Part shown: one piece after another, positions 15,490 through 23,823 of the stretch
Position numbering within the stretch: the stretch's first letter is position 1
Layout of the letters: each line of letters opens with the position of its first letter
Position numbers and translations under genes: made by a program
The notes under the pieces: generated by a model
What the model was told of the DNA's origin: nothing
Seen by the model: only the letters and a program-made list of their open reading frames with translations
Database searches by the model: none
Source: Muribaculaceae bacterium
GTDB taxonomy: Bacteria; Bacteroidota; Bacteroidia; Bacteroidales; Muribaculaceae
Reading direction: 5' to 3'
DNA length: 28,500 bases
Assembly: GCA_017545095.1 (NCBI GenBank)
Contig: JAFYCU010000115.1
Location: forward strand, 1-28,500

Positions 15490-15753
15490 TCATTCCTTGT
15501 GCAGAATGATATTGATAAGCGCATTCACATCGGCGATATCGACCACGTTGTCGTCGTTAACCATCGCACGGTTGCCATAGTGGTCGGCATCGTCCTTGTG
15601 CAGGATGATGTTGATGAGCACATTCATGTCCCCAACGTCCACGAGTCCGTCGCCGTTCACATCGCCTCGCATGGGTGGCGTCTCGTCCATGACTCGGAAC
15701 GGCAGCGTGAACGCGGCCATGCACACGGCCCAGTCCTGTGTGGCCAGACTCAA
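15490..15753 (-). CDS. Dockerin-like C-terminal fragment, frameshifted from the upstream gene
   Basis: An 87-residue frame whose only upstream start is a TTG overlapping the preceding stop (TTGA). It carries RGDVNGDGLVDVGDMNVLIN, a good dockerin-like loop, and a second loop VNDDNVVDIADVN that lacks Asp at position 1, followed by ALINIILHKE. It has no signal peptide and could not function as a separate secreted protein. The frame is open upstream (AAIGSDLSLATQDWAV) into the end of the 15750-17312 gene, so it is read as that gene's C-terminus displaced by a -1 shift. A true indel, a sequencing error or low-level recoding are all possible; no slippery heptamer is visible. Confidence 0.7.
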   Translation of the reverse strand: MSLATQDWAVCMAAFTLPFRVMDETPPMRGDVNGDGLVDVGDMNVLINIILHKDDADHYGNRAMVNDDNVVDIADVNALINIILHKE

Positions 15754-17312
15754 GTCGCTGCCGATGGCTGCAGCTCATACATGGGCATGTGGCTGTCGCG
15801 GCCGCGGCTCAGCGTGTAGAGGGTGTTGCCCGTGGCGATGCATTTCTGCGCCGTGGGCATACTGCCGCCGCCAATCAGCGTCACCATCTCCTCGCCGGCA
15901 AGCGTGGAGGTATCAAGACGCATGAGCGTCACACTCTCGCCGCCAAAGGTGTAGCCGTAGATGCACACGTGGCTGCCGCTGGCATCCTCAAATGCGCCTA
16001 AGTAGCCCTGAATGCCGTTTTTCATCGTGGGGAACGCTGTTTTGCTGGTGGTGGCGGCCAGCCATTCGCCGGTGGCGGCATCGCATTTCACCACCACTCC
16101 CTCGCGCACGTTGCCCGTGGTGCTGGCCACCGTGTGCAGGCCATCGGTGAAGCTGCCGTTGAACTGACCGGTCAACCACAGGTCGTTGCCTGCCACGGTG
16201 AGCCGCGCACTTTGCACCACGGCATCGCGGCTTTGCACCGGCTCTCCCTGCCACTGGTGCAGCCATTGCACATGCAGGTCGGTGTCGAGGCAGGCGATGA
16301 CCACGCATTGCTGGTTGCTGAGCAGTGCCACCTGGTGGCCATCGAGGGCGATGGCACAGCTGCCATCGCTTGTGCCCATCGCAGTCATGGCCAGCCACAG
16401 CTTGCCTTGTGCCATTGTGAGCGAGGCATTACCCTCGGCACAGGCCACGCCGGTGGTGGTGAGCGTGCGCACCAAATTCCCTTGAGCATCGAATTTGGCG
16501 ATGAACATGTCGCCACGCGTTTGCTGTGAGTCGCCGTTCCACCCCTCGGTGTTGTGCGGCGTGAGTGTGTTGCCATCAATGGTGATGGGCACCACATAGC
16601 GGCCAGCCACATACACATGGCCTGAAGCATCGCTAGCCATGCCGCTGAGATAGAAGGCAGCACTTGTGTGGTCGGCGTGCTCGCCGGTGGCAGCTGCCAC
16701 TGGGGCATGGCTCACGTTAATCAATTTTGTCCATTCAATCACTCCTTCTTGGCTCACCTTGATCAGCAAACCTTGATACCACCGCTTGTCCTCTTCGTTG
16801 GCAAGTCTCCAATCCACGATGGTCTCCTGGCCGGTCGCATCTACAAAGCACAAGGGTTGTGTGCGCAGGTTGTCGGTGTGGCGAATCACCACCGAAAGCA
16901 TCACGCTACCGTCGGGCAGTGCCACCACGCCGCCGTTGTTCGAGGCGATATCGCCGCTGCTGCTGTAGACCGCCCACAGGAAACGGCCTTGCAGGTCTGT
17001 CTTCACGAGCGATAGATTGTTGTTGAAACCGTCTCCCTCATAGGGAGCACCTGTGGCGATGATCTCTCCATCGTAGTAGATGCTGGCTGTGGGGTCGGTA
17101 TATTCCTTTGGGATGCCACTCTCGCCTGCACCAACCGTCGTGCCTGTGCATGATAGGTAGTAGAGTGATTCATAGCTCTTGGTGAAAGCAATACCCATGT
17201 CGGGTGCCGCAGCATCGAGCAGCAGCGCCCATTGTGTGGTGGTTTGCGACAATTGGGCACTTGCCGATATGCTGGCTCCCAACACGCAAAGTGAAAAGAT
17301 TGATTTTCTCAT
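15750..17312 (-). CDS. Secreted beta-propeller-like repeat protein, C-terminally frameshifted
   Basis: 520 residues with signal peptide MRKSIFSLCVLGASISASAQ. The mature chain is built of recurring blade-like units around a hhKhDxxGxhxW pattern: VKTDLQGRFLWAV, IKVSQEGVIEWTKL, AKFDAQGNLVRTL, ACLDTDLHVQWLHQ, as in SBBP/PQQ-like propellers. It is a paralogue of the gene just upstream; compare DGNTLTPHNTEGWNGDSQQT with DGVTIEPHNVAGWNGNAQTT. The frame ends abruptly in MYELQPSAAT at a TGA. In the -1 frame the sequence continues without a break into a dockerin-like tail (15490-15753). Function is unknown; the propeller suggests binding at the cell surface or outside the cell. It probably follows the 19427 gene, separated by a hairpin. 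Confidence 0.8.
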   Translation of the reverse strand: MRKSIFSLCVLGASISASAQLSQTTTQWALLLDAAAPDMGIAFTKSYESLYYLSCTGTTVGAGESGIPKEYTDPTASIYYDGEIIATGAPYEGDGFNNNLSLVKTDLQGRFLWAVYSSSGDIASNNGGVVALPDGSVMLSVVIRHTDNLRTQPLCFVDATGQETIVDWRLANEEDKRWYQGLLIKVSQEGVIEWTKLINVSHAPVAAATGEHADHTSAAFYLSGMASDASGHVYVAGRYVVPITIDGNTLTPHNTEGWNGDSQQTRGDMFIAKFDAQGNLVRTLTTTGVACAEGNASLTMAQGKLWLAMTAMGTSDGSCAIALDGHQVALLSNQQCVVIACLDTDLHVQWLHQWQGEPVQSRDAVVQSARLTVAGNDLWLTGQFNGSFTDGLHTVASTTGNVREGVVVKCDAATGEWLAATTSKTAFPTMKNGIQGYLGAFEDASGSHVCIYGYTFGGESVTLMRLDTSTLAGEEMVTLIGGGSMPTAQKCIATGNTLYTLSRGRDSHMPMYELQPSAAT

Positions 17313-17340
17313 TGTAGATGTGGGTTTAAGGTAGCTTAAA

Positions 17341-17370
17341 ACCAGCCGCTCTATTTTTGGAACGGCTGGT
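17341..17370 (-). terminator. Hairpin between the two paralogous genes
   Basis: ACCAGCCG (17341-17348) pairs with CGGCTGGT (17363-17370) around a 14-nt loop. On the minus strand it is followed by TTTAAG. It lies 27 bp past the stop of the 19427 gene and 29 bp before the next ATG. It fits an intrinsic terminator or attenuator that would lower expression of the frameshifted paralogue. Confidence 0.6.
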
Positions 17371-17396
17371 AGGCATTGCTCAGGGTCAATTCATGT

Positions 17397-19427
17397 TCAT
17401 TTCACTGCCACTTTGCGTCCTCCGGCAATGTAGATGCCTGCGGGCAGGCCGGTCGTACTGGAGGTGCCACGGCGCACAAGGCGACCGTCCATAGTGTAGA
17501 CGTTGCCGTTATGGCTCGTTGCGGTGTTAAGGTCGGCCACACCGGTGGCGGTGCCTTCCTGCACCGTCACGGCGATGTTTTTCTTCACATTCGGGTTGCT
17601 GGCGCTGGTGGCGGTGACGATGGCGTTGCCCAGCACATCGCCTGGTGCACGGCGCAAGCCCTGAAGGCTGTTGGCCTCGGCGGCTGTGATGATGCCGTCG
17701 GCAACGGTCACCACGCCCTCGTTGCTCGAGGTCCAGATAATGTCGCTGTTGGCGGCTCCCTCGGGCATGATGGTGGCGGTGATCTGGCCGCTCTCGCCGG
17801 GGGTGAGCTCCAGCTGTTCGGCATCGAGCACGATGTCTTGCACGGCACCCATCGGCACGCGGTAGGCCGACTGACCCCAGTTGTAGGCGGCACTGCTGTG
17901 GGTGATGTCGCTGTTCAGGAACGTGCAACTCTCGTTTTTGTTGCCGAAGCGGTTCATCACATACAGGTAGTCGCCGTCGGTGACGAGCGACTGGCCGTCG
18001 CACGAACCAGTGGCGAGTTGCACCTGATCGACAACTTCAAGGCTCTCCATATTGTATTTGTACAGCATCAGCTCGCTGCCGAAGCTGGCCGAGGGGGTGA
18101 GGCCGCGCTCGATGGCGTATAGGCTGCCGTCGCAACCCTCATAGGCTCCGAAGAAACCATGCTGCATCTGCATCGGGCCGGTGGCCAGCACGCTGGCTTT
18201 CACAGCCTCGCCGTTGCTGGCATCGAACTGTAACAGCCACGACTGACGCGCTTTGTTGGTGGGCTGGTTGGTGATGTTGTTGCCGTCGATCTGGATACCA
18301 TACTTGGCCGACCCCATCAGGTAGATGTGGTTGCCGGCCACGGTCATCGTGGGCATCTGCCAGGCGCTGCCGCTCACCGTGCACTCGTGCAGCTTGAGCC
18401 ACGCCACGTTCAAGTCGGTGTCCAGCTCGGCAAGCATCCAGCTGGGGTTGGTGGTGGATGGGGTGACTTGCTGGCTGCCCAGACCGAGGGACGTGCCTGC
18501 CAGACCGGTAACCCATGCGGCCATGTAGAGCTTGTTGCCCACCACCTTCAGGCTGCGTGCGCTTTCCTGAGTGGACTCGCCCTCGGTGACCAGATGCTTC
18601 ACATAGTTGCCCTGAGCGTCAAACTTGATGACGAACAGGTTGCCTACGGTGGTCTGTGCGTTGCCGTTCCAGCCAGCCACGTTGTGCGGCTCGATGGTCA
18701 CGCCATCAACGTTCATCGTGGCGCACATCAGGCCGCCAATGTAGATGTTTCCGCTGTTGTCCACGTCGAGGGCGTAGGTCTTCACGCCCTGCCCGATGTG
18801 GCGGCTGCTCTGGCTCCAGGCGGGATAGGTGGCTTCGTCGGCCGTGGCGTTCGCCTCTATCTGGCGGGTCCACTCGATGCCGCCATCGGCATCCACCTTG
18901 ATCACTGCGGCGCGGTAGCTCCGTTCGCTCACCGTCCAGTCGATGGCGAAGTCCGTTCCCTGTGCATCGGTGATGGTGATGCTTTCGCCCAGGTGTCCCT
19001 CGGTGTGGCGCAGGTTAACCAGCAGCACGGCACCGCCGTCGGGGGTGGAGGCCACCCAGTTCTCGTTGCTGCCCGACTCGCCGTTGGTCTGTGCGAGTTT
19101 CCACACCACGTTGCCGTCGTTGTCGAGCTTCATCATCAGCAACCCCTGGTTGGCTCCGTTGCCGCTGTAGTCGATGCCACTGGCCACCACCTCATCGCCA
19201 AACATGATGTTCTGGCTGCTGCTGGTCGAACCTGCCTGGCCCACGACGTACAGGCCGCCGTCCGGCGACAACACCATCTGGTTGCCTTGCGTGGTGAGGC
19301 TTTGGCCACCATCGCTGTTGGTCACAAACTTGGCCCATAAGGTCTGGGTGTCGCCAAGCGACTGACCAGAAACCGGCATCGATGACGATGCCAGCGCCAA
19401 TGCTAAGAGAGTAATGATTTTTTTCAT
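17397..19427 (-). CDS. Secreted beta-propeller-like protein with Big_2 domain and Por-type sorting tail
   Basis: 676 residues. The signal peptide MKKIITLLALALASSSMPVS is cleaved near SGQ (21). Residues about 25-520 carry propeller-type units (MKLDNDGNVVWKL, IKVDADGGIEWTRQ, IKFDAQGNYVKHL, AELDTDLNVAWLKL). About 528-622 is a bacterial Ig-like Big_2 domain (LTPGESGQITATIMPEGAAN, IIWTSSNEGVVTV). The last 50 residues resemble the C-terminal secretion tail common in Prevotella-like species: NGNVYTMDGRLVRRG then LPAGIYIAGGRKVAVK. It is therefore probably secreted by the type IX (Por) route and held at the surface. No enzymatic motif is visible. It has a near-perfect promoter at 19470-19500 and is divergent from the receptor operon. 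Confidence 0.85.
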   Translation of the reverse strand: MKKIITLLALALASSSMPVSGQSLGDTQTLWAKFVTNSDGGQSLTTQGNQMVLSPDGGLYVVGQAGSTSSSQNIMFGDEVVASGIDYSGNGANQGLLMMKLDNDGNVVWKLAQTNGESGSNENWVASTPDGGAVLLVNLRHTEGHLGESITITDAQGTDFAIDWTVSERSYRAAVIKVDADGGIEWTRQIEANATADEATYPAWSQSSRHIGQGVKTYALDVDNSGNIYIGGLMCATMNVDGVTIEPHNVAGWNGNAQTTVGNLFVIKFDAQGNYVKHLVTEGESTQESARSLKVVGNKLYMAAWVTGLAGTSLGLGSQQVTPSTTNPSWMLAELDTDLNVAWLKLHECTVSGSAWQMPTMTVAGNHIYLMGSAKYGIQIDGNNITNQPTNKARQSWLLQFDASNGEAVKASVLATGPMQMQHGFFGAYEGCDGSLYAIERGLTPSASFGSELMLYKYNMESLEVVDQVQLATGSCDGQSLVTDGDYLYVMNRFGNKNESCTFLNSDITHSSAAYNWGQSAYRVPMGAVQDIVLDAEQLELTPGESGQITATIMPEGAANSDIIWTSSNEGVVTVADGIITAAEANSLQGLRRAPGDVLGNAIVTATSASNPNVKKNIAVTVQEGTATGVADLNTATSHNGNVYTMDGRLVRRGTSSTTGLPAGIYIAGGRKVAVK

Positions 19428-19469
19428 AGATTCGTTTGTTTAGTAAGTTGATGTTAAAGTTTCTCGCTG

Positions 19470-19500
19470 CAAAATTACTGCCACTCCATTTCATGCCAAA
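19470..19500 (-). promoter_or_regulatory. Bacteroidetes-type promoter of the 19427 gene
   Basis: On the minus strand TTTG (19497-19500) precedes TAATTTTG (19470-19477) with a 19-bp spacer, an exact consensus match. The -7 box lies about 43 bp upstream of the ATG. Confidence 0.8.
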
Positions 19501-19547
19501 TCGCTAAAACATGTGATTTTTGTCATGCGAAATAGCCGAATGTGGGG

Positions 19548-19579
19548 ATTGGGCAGGATTGAGGATAGTAGTAATTTTG
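19548..19579 (+). promoter_or_regulatory. Bacteroidetes-type promoter of the receptor/M16 operon
   Basis: ATTG (19548-19551) and TAATTTTG (19572-19579) are separated by 20 bp, within the allowed spacing. The -7 box is 26 bp upstream of the ATG at 19606. It is divergent from, and about 50 bp away from, the promoter of the 19427 gene. Confidence 0.7.
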
Positions 19580-19605
19580 CACCGAACTTCAAGACGATGA
19601 ATTGA

Positions 19606-22383
19606 ATGAGAGTGATTTCTATTATAACTGCCATCCTGTGTGTGCTGTCGGCACACAGCCAGAGTGCCAAGCTCAGTGGTGTGGTCACCGACAATGGCAC
19701 GGGCGAGCCGGTGGCGTTTGCCACGGTGGTGGTGCAGCCTGGCGCACATGCCGTGGCCACCGATGTCCAAGGGCGATTCATGTTCTCGCTTCAGCCAGGT
19801 AACTATACGGTGAACGTGACCTTTGTGGGCTATGAGCCGGTGTCGCGGCAAGTTGCTGTTAACAGTGACCAACACATCGCCGTATCCCTCAAGGAGAACA
19901 CCCGTGTGCTTCAGGAGGTGGTGGTCACCGCCAAGGAGAATACAGGCATGACCAGCGGCAGCCGCATCGACCGCGATGCCATGGCTCACCTGCAGCCCAC
20001 CAGCCTCACCGACTTGATGGAATTGCTACCAGGCAACATCAGCCACGACCCCGATATGGGCAGCGTGAACAGCATCAAGCTGCGCGAAACCGGCACACTG
20101 GGTGCCACGGGCACAGCCACGGCGAGCGACGACTACAACATCTCGGCCCTGGGCACGCTGTTTGTGGTGGACGGTGCATCGGTCAATGGTGATGCCAACA
20201 TGCAGCAGGTGCCGGGAGCCGATGCCGCTTCGGCCGAGCACCGGCGCGACATGACCAACAAGGGTGTGGACATGCGAACCATCAGCACCGACAACATCGA
20301 GAGTGTGGAGGTGGTGCGGGGCATTCCCAGTGCCGAATATGGCAACCTCACCAGCGGCATGGTCAACATCAAGCGCATTCGCCGTGCCACACCGTTCACG
20401 GCACGTTTCAAGGCCGATGAGTACAGCAAACTCGTGGCCGTGGGTAAGGGATTCCACCTTGGGGCGTCGGACCACATCATGAATGTGGACGCTGGCTATC
20501 TTGACTCGAAGGTGGACCCGCGCAACAATCTGGAGAATTACAAGCGGCTCAACCTGTCGGCACGGCTCAACCTGCGATGGAACGCTCCCGCCCTCGTGGC
20601 CGGGTGGGTGACGGGCATCGACTACACCGGCTCGTTTGATGATGCCAAAACCGACCCTGACCTCAGTTATAATAAGGTGAACGAATACCGCTCACGCTAC
20701 AACCGCTGGGCGTTCACCAGCGATTTCTCCCTCACATCGGTGAAATGCCATTGGCTCAAAAGCATCAATCTGAACACCAGCGTGAGCTATCAGCACGACC
20801 GCTTGGAACGCCGCAAGCAGGTGGCCCCACAGCGTGCTTCGGTGGCTCCCACCACGATGGCCGAGGGGGTGAGCGACGGGCAATACCTGCTGGGCGAGTA
20901 CCTAGCCGACTTCGTGAGCGATGGACGGCCGCTCAACGTGTTTGTGAAACTCAAAGGCGAGGGAAACGACACGATTGGTGCACTCACACAGGCCTACAAG
21001 GCGGGACTGGAGTGGACCGTGTCGAAAAACTTTGGCGACGGGCAGGTCTACGACCTGACGCGGCCTCTGTCGGCCTCTTGGACAACCCGTCCCCGCGCCT
21101 ATCGCGACATCCCCGCGCTGCATGTGCTCTCGTTCTATGCCGAGGACAATCTTTCCGTTGCGCTTCCCGCCGGGCATAGCTTTGAGTTGCAGGCCGGTGT
21201 GCGCTCGCAACAAATGCCAAATCTTGACAACCGTTACACATTGGCACGAAAGGTCTATATCGACCCACGTGTCAACGCCAAGTGGTCGTTTCCCGGCATC
21301 GCGTTGGGCAACCGCACGCTGAAGCTGCATCTCGCTGGCGGCTACGGACTCACCACCAAGATGCCTACCATAGCCTACCTGTATCCGCAGGTGCATTACA
21401 CCGACTTCATTCAGCTCAACTATTATGATGTCAACCGTCCTGCGGAGCTGAGCCGCATCAGCCTGCGCACCTATATCGATGATGTGACCAATTATCAACT
21501 TTGTGCCGCACGCAACCACAAGTGGGAGGTGCGACTGGGAGCGCAGATTGGCAAGAACACGCTGTCGGTCACCTATTTCAGCGAGAAGATGACCAGCGGC
21601 TACCGCTATTCGAGTCTTTACCGGCCTTATGCCTACACGAAATATGACGCCGACGCCATCAATCCGCTCACGCTCACCCGGCCGCCCGAGCTCGACGACT
21701 TGCCCAGCACCCAGGTCAGTGAACTGGCGGGCTATAGCGTTGCCGCCAACGGCAGCCGGCTCGATAAGCAAGGTGTGGAGTTTACCCTCACCACCGCGCG
21801 CTGGCAGCCGTTGCGCACGGCGCTCACGCTCACTGGAGCCTGGTTTCGTTCCACCTACAGCAATTCACAGATGCTCTACGACCCCGTGAGTGTGGTGGTC
21901 GACGACCGAGCTGTGAGCGACAGTTACATTGGATACTACCGCATGGATGATGGACGCGTCAACGAGCAACTGAACACCAACCTGATGTTCGACACGCAAA
22001 TTACCCGCTGGGGATTGGTGTTTACCACCTCGTTGCAGTGCATGTGGTATGTGAGCACGCGCAAGCTGTGGCAGAACGGCGTGCCGGAATCCTATCTTGA
22101 CGTGGCCGACGGGCAGCTTCACCCCTACACCAGTGCTTCGATGGCCGACGAGATGTTGCAGCACCTGATGCGCAGCTACAACGACGACGTGTTCCGCCGC
22201 CAGCGCGTGCCCATGGCACTCTATGTGAATCTCAAAGCCACCAAAACCATTGGCAAGCACCTCAAGGTGGCGGTCTTTGCCAACCGACTGCTTGACCATT
22301 TGCCCGACTATCGCAGCAATGGCTTGATGGTGCGCCGGGTATCCGACCCGTATTTCGGAATGGAATTGAATTTTAACCTCTAA
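19606..22383 (+). CDS. TonB-dependent outer-membrane receptor (CarboxypepD_reg-like type, not SusC)
   Basis: 925 residues. The signal peptide is MRVISIITAILCVLSAHSQS. A carboxypeptidase-regulatory-like domain spans about 21-100 (LSGVVTDNGTGEPVAFATVV, GNYTVNVTFVGYEPVSRQVA). It is followed by a TonB-box-like LQEVVVTAKEN and a plug, about 120-265, containing TLFVVDGASVNG and NIESVEVVRGIPSAEYGNLT. A 22-strand-type barrel runs to the end (FGMELNFNL). There is no SusD partner. Instead, a DUF4876 lipoprotein starts 56 bp downstream, followed by a barrel and an M16 peptidase. That arrangement suggests uptake of a metal complex, peptide or protein rather than a glycan. First gene of the operon, with its own promoter. 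Confidence 0.93.
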   Translation: MRVISIITAILCVLSAHSQSAKLSGVVTDNGTGEPVAFATVVVQPGAHAVATDVQGRFMFSLQPGNYTVNVTFVGYEPVSRQVAVNSDQHIAVSLKENTRVLQEVVVTAKENTGMTSGSRIDRDAMAHLQPTSLTDLMELLPGNISHDPDMGSVNSIKLRETGTLGATGTATASDDYNISALGTLFVVDGASVNGDANMQQVPGADAASAEHRRDMTNKGVDMRTISTDNIESVEVVRGIPSAEYGNLTSGMVNIKRIRRATPFTARFKADEYSKLVAVGKGFHLGASDHIMNVDAGYLDSKVDPRNNLENYKRLNLSARLNLRWNAPALVAGWVTGIDYTGSFDDAKTDPDLSYNKVNEYRSRYNRWAFTSDFSLTSVKCHWLKSINLNTSVSYQHDRLERRKQVAPQRASVAPTTMAEGVSDGQYLLGEYLADFVSDGRPLNVFVKLKGEGNDTIGALTQAYKAGLEWTVSKNFGDGQVYDLTRPLSASWTTRPRAYRDIPALHVLSFYAEDNLSVALPAGHSFELQAGVRSQQMPNLDNRYTLARKVYIDPRVNAKWSFPGIALGNRTLKLHLAGGYGLTTKMPTIAYLYPQVHYTDFIQLNYYDVNRPAELSRISLRTYIDDVTNYQLCAARNHKWEVRLGAQIGKNTLSVTYFSEKMTSGYRYSSLYRPYAYTKYDADAINPLTLTRPPELDDLPSTQVSELAGYSVAANGSRLDKQGVEFTLTTARWQPLRTALTLTGAWFRSTYSNSQMLYDPVSVVVDDRAVSDSYIGYYRMDDGRVNEQLNTNLMFDTQITRWGLVFTTSLQCMWYVSTRKLWQNGVPESYLDVADGQLHPYTSASMADEMLQHLMRSYNDDVFRRQRVPMALYVNLKATKTIGKHLKVAVFANRLLDHLPDYRSNGLMVRRVSDPYFGMELNFNL

Positions 22384-22439
22384 CCCAATTTGAATAAAGA
22401 AATAGATAAGATTCTTATCACTACCAAAATAGAGTTGTT

Positions 22440-23786
22440 ATGGTTGTATTAAGTTGTTATAGTTGTTTGAAATCTCTGCGCGTTGCGGTACAGCGCATTG
22501 CGAAATTACGCATGATGCATTGTGCATTGTGCATTGTTTTAGCCCTTGCCGCGTGCGACGATACGCTTGACCAGTCGCTTGTGCACTACACGCCATCGGT
22601 CACCATCACCATGCCCGAGGGCATGGACGACGCCGAGTTCCTCACCGAGCAATGGGAGGTGAAGGACGTGAGTTCGGGGCGCACCACCACCTTTAGCAAC
22701 CGAAGCGACATCGCGCTCAAGGCGGGGCTTTACGACTTGTTGCTCGACGCCACCGTGCGCGTGCCGGGCGATTCGCTGCCATCACGCCACCTCACCGGCT
22801 ATGCGCAGTCGGTGCAAATTGGAGCTAAGAATGCCAACCAAGTGGCCCTCACCGTGTTTGAAACTCGGGTGGCCGATGACTTTGTAATCGAAGAAATATT
22901 CTTCGCAGGCACTTTGCAGCCGTCGGGCAATCAATACTATGGTGACGATTATGTGAAAATATACAATAACACCGACCATGTGCTCTATGCAGACGGGCTC
23001 ACGCTGTTGGAGTCGAAGTTTGTCACCACCGAGAAATTCGACTATTATCCCGATATCATGAACGAATGCATGTCAGTTCAGGCATTATATACCATTCCCG
23101 GCAGCGGCACCGACCACCCGGTGAAGCCGGGCGAGAGCCTGCTCATTGCCGACACCGGCATCGACCATCGTGTGGCCAATCCCAATTCGTTCGACCTGAG
23201 CAATGCCCAATTTGAATGGTACGACCTGTCGACCCAGCCGGCTCACTTGGACATCGACAGCCCCACTGTGCCTAACCTCGACCGGTGGTATTGTTACACG
23301 CATTCTTTCTTTGTGTTGCACAACCGTGGCTTCCGGGCTTGGGCACTGGCACGCATCCCGATGGAAAAGGATGAATATCTGCGTCAGAACCTTTATCGTT
23401 ACAATTATGTGGTTGTCGTGGCTGCAGGCACCTATCCCATGAGCCAGCAGGCCTATAAAGTGCGCAACGAGTGGATTGTGGATGCCGTGAATTGTAGTGT
23501 CGAGGCCATGCGGGTTTGGAACGTCACCGATGCTTCGCTCGACTGCGGATGGACCCATTGCGGCAATATGGATCACGACAGGACGCGTTACTTTCACAGT
23601 GTGCGGCGCAAGATGCTCTATGTGCGCGACGGACGTGCCGTGCTGCAGGACACCAACAACTCCACCGAGGACTTCAATCCCGACTGCGTTCCCAGCGTGG
23701 TTGAGCTTCAGGGAACGGCCATTGATGTGAATGGAACACCTTGCACACAACTCACCTGGGACGGCGTGCAGCCTCGCCAGCGATAA
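22440..23786 (+). CDS. DUF4876 family lipoprotein
   Basis: 448 residues in the longest frame. The signal region reads RMMHCALCIVLALAAC, with the lipobox Cys followed by DD, so it is an outer-membrane or surface lipoprotein. The body matches DUF4876: VIEEIFFAGTLQPSGNQYYG, YVKIYNNTDHVLYADGL, MSVQALYTIPGSGTDHPVKP, HSFFVLHNRGFRAWALARIP, VDAVNCSVEAMRVWN and TLDWG-like segments. The function of the family is unknown. The start is uncertain: ATG at 22440 gives a long n-region, while ATG at 22512 gives a signal without basic residues. The signal coding region contains three tandem 7-bp units. The second gene of the receptor operon, it probably forms a surface accessory to the upstream receptor. Confidence 0.85.
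   Translation: MVVLSCYSCLKSLRVAVQRIAKLRMMHCALCIVLALAACDDTLDQSLVHYTPSVTITMPEGMDDAEFLTEQWEVKDVSSGRTTTFSNRSDIALKAGLYDLLLDATVRVPGDSLPSRHLTGYAQSVQIGAKNANQVALTVFETRVADDFVIEEIFFAGTLQPSGNQYYGDDYVKIYNNTDHVLYADGLTLLESKFVTTEKFDYYPDIMNECMSVQALYTIPGSGTDHPVKPGESLLIADTGIDHRVANPNSFDLSNAQFEWYDLSTQPAHLDIDSPTVPNLDRWYCYTHSFFVLHNRGFRAWALARIPMEKDEYLRQNLYRYNYVVVVAAGTYPMSQQAYKVRNEWIVDAVNCSVEAMRVWNVTDASLDCGWTHCGNMDHDRTRYFHSVRRKMLYVRDGRAVLQDTNNSTEDFNPDCVPSVVELQGTAIDVNGTPCTQLTWDGVQPRQR
22516..22536 (+). repeat. Three tandem copies of a 7-bp unit inside the lipoprotein signal sequence
   Basis: TGCATTG is repeated three times without interruption at 22516-22522, 22523-22529 and 22530-22536. The unit is not a multiple of three, so any change in copy number would shift the frame relative to an upstream start. 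It encodes part of MMHCALCIVL. Confidence 0.9.
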
Positions 23787-23823
23787 TGCTGCACCCCAAA
23801 AACACCATAGCATCCAGTATCGT

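Noticed and set aside
15750..15772. Programmed -1 frameshifting to make a dockerin-tagged propeller protein
   Set aside because: No X XXY YYZ slippery heptamer and no obvious downstream stem at the right distance; an indel or sequencing error is simpler.
18327..19340. 337-codon plus-strand frame inside the 17397-19427 gene
   Set aside because: Antisense shadow without recognisable domains; the minus-strand product has signal peptide, propeller units, Big_2 domain and sorting tail.
20902..21771. 289-codon minus-strand frame inside the TonB receptor gene
   Set aside because: Antisense shadow; the receptor barrel is continuous on the plus strand.
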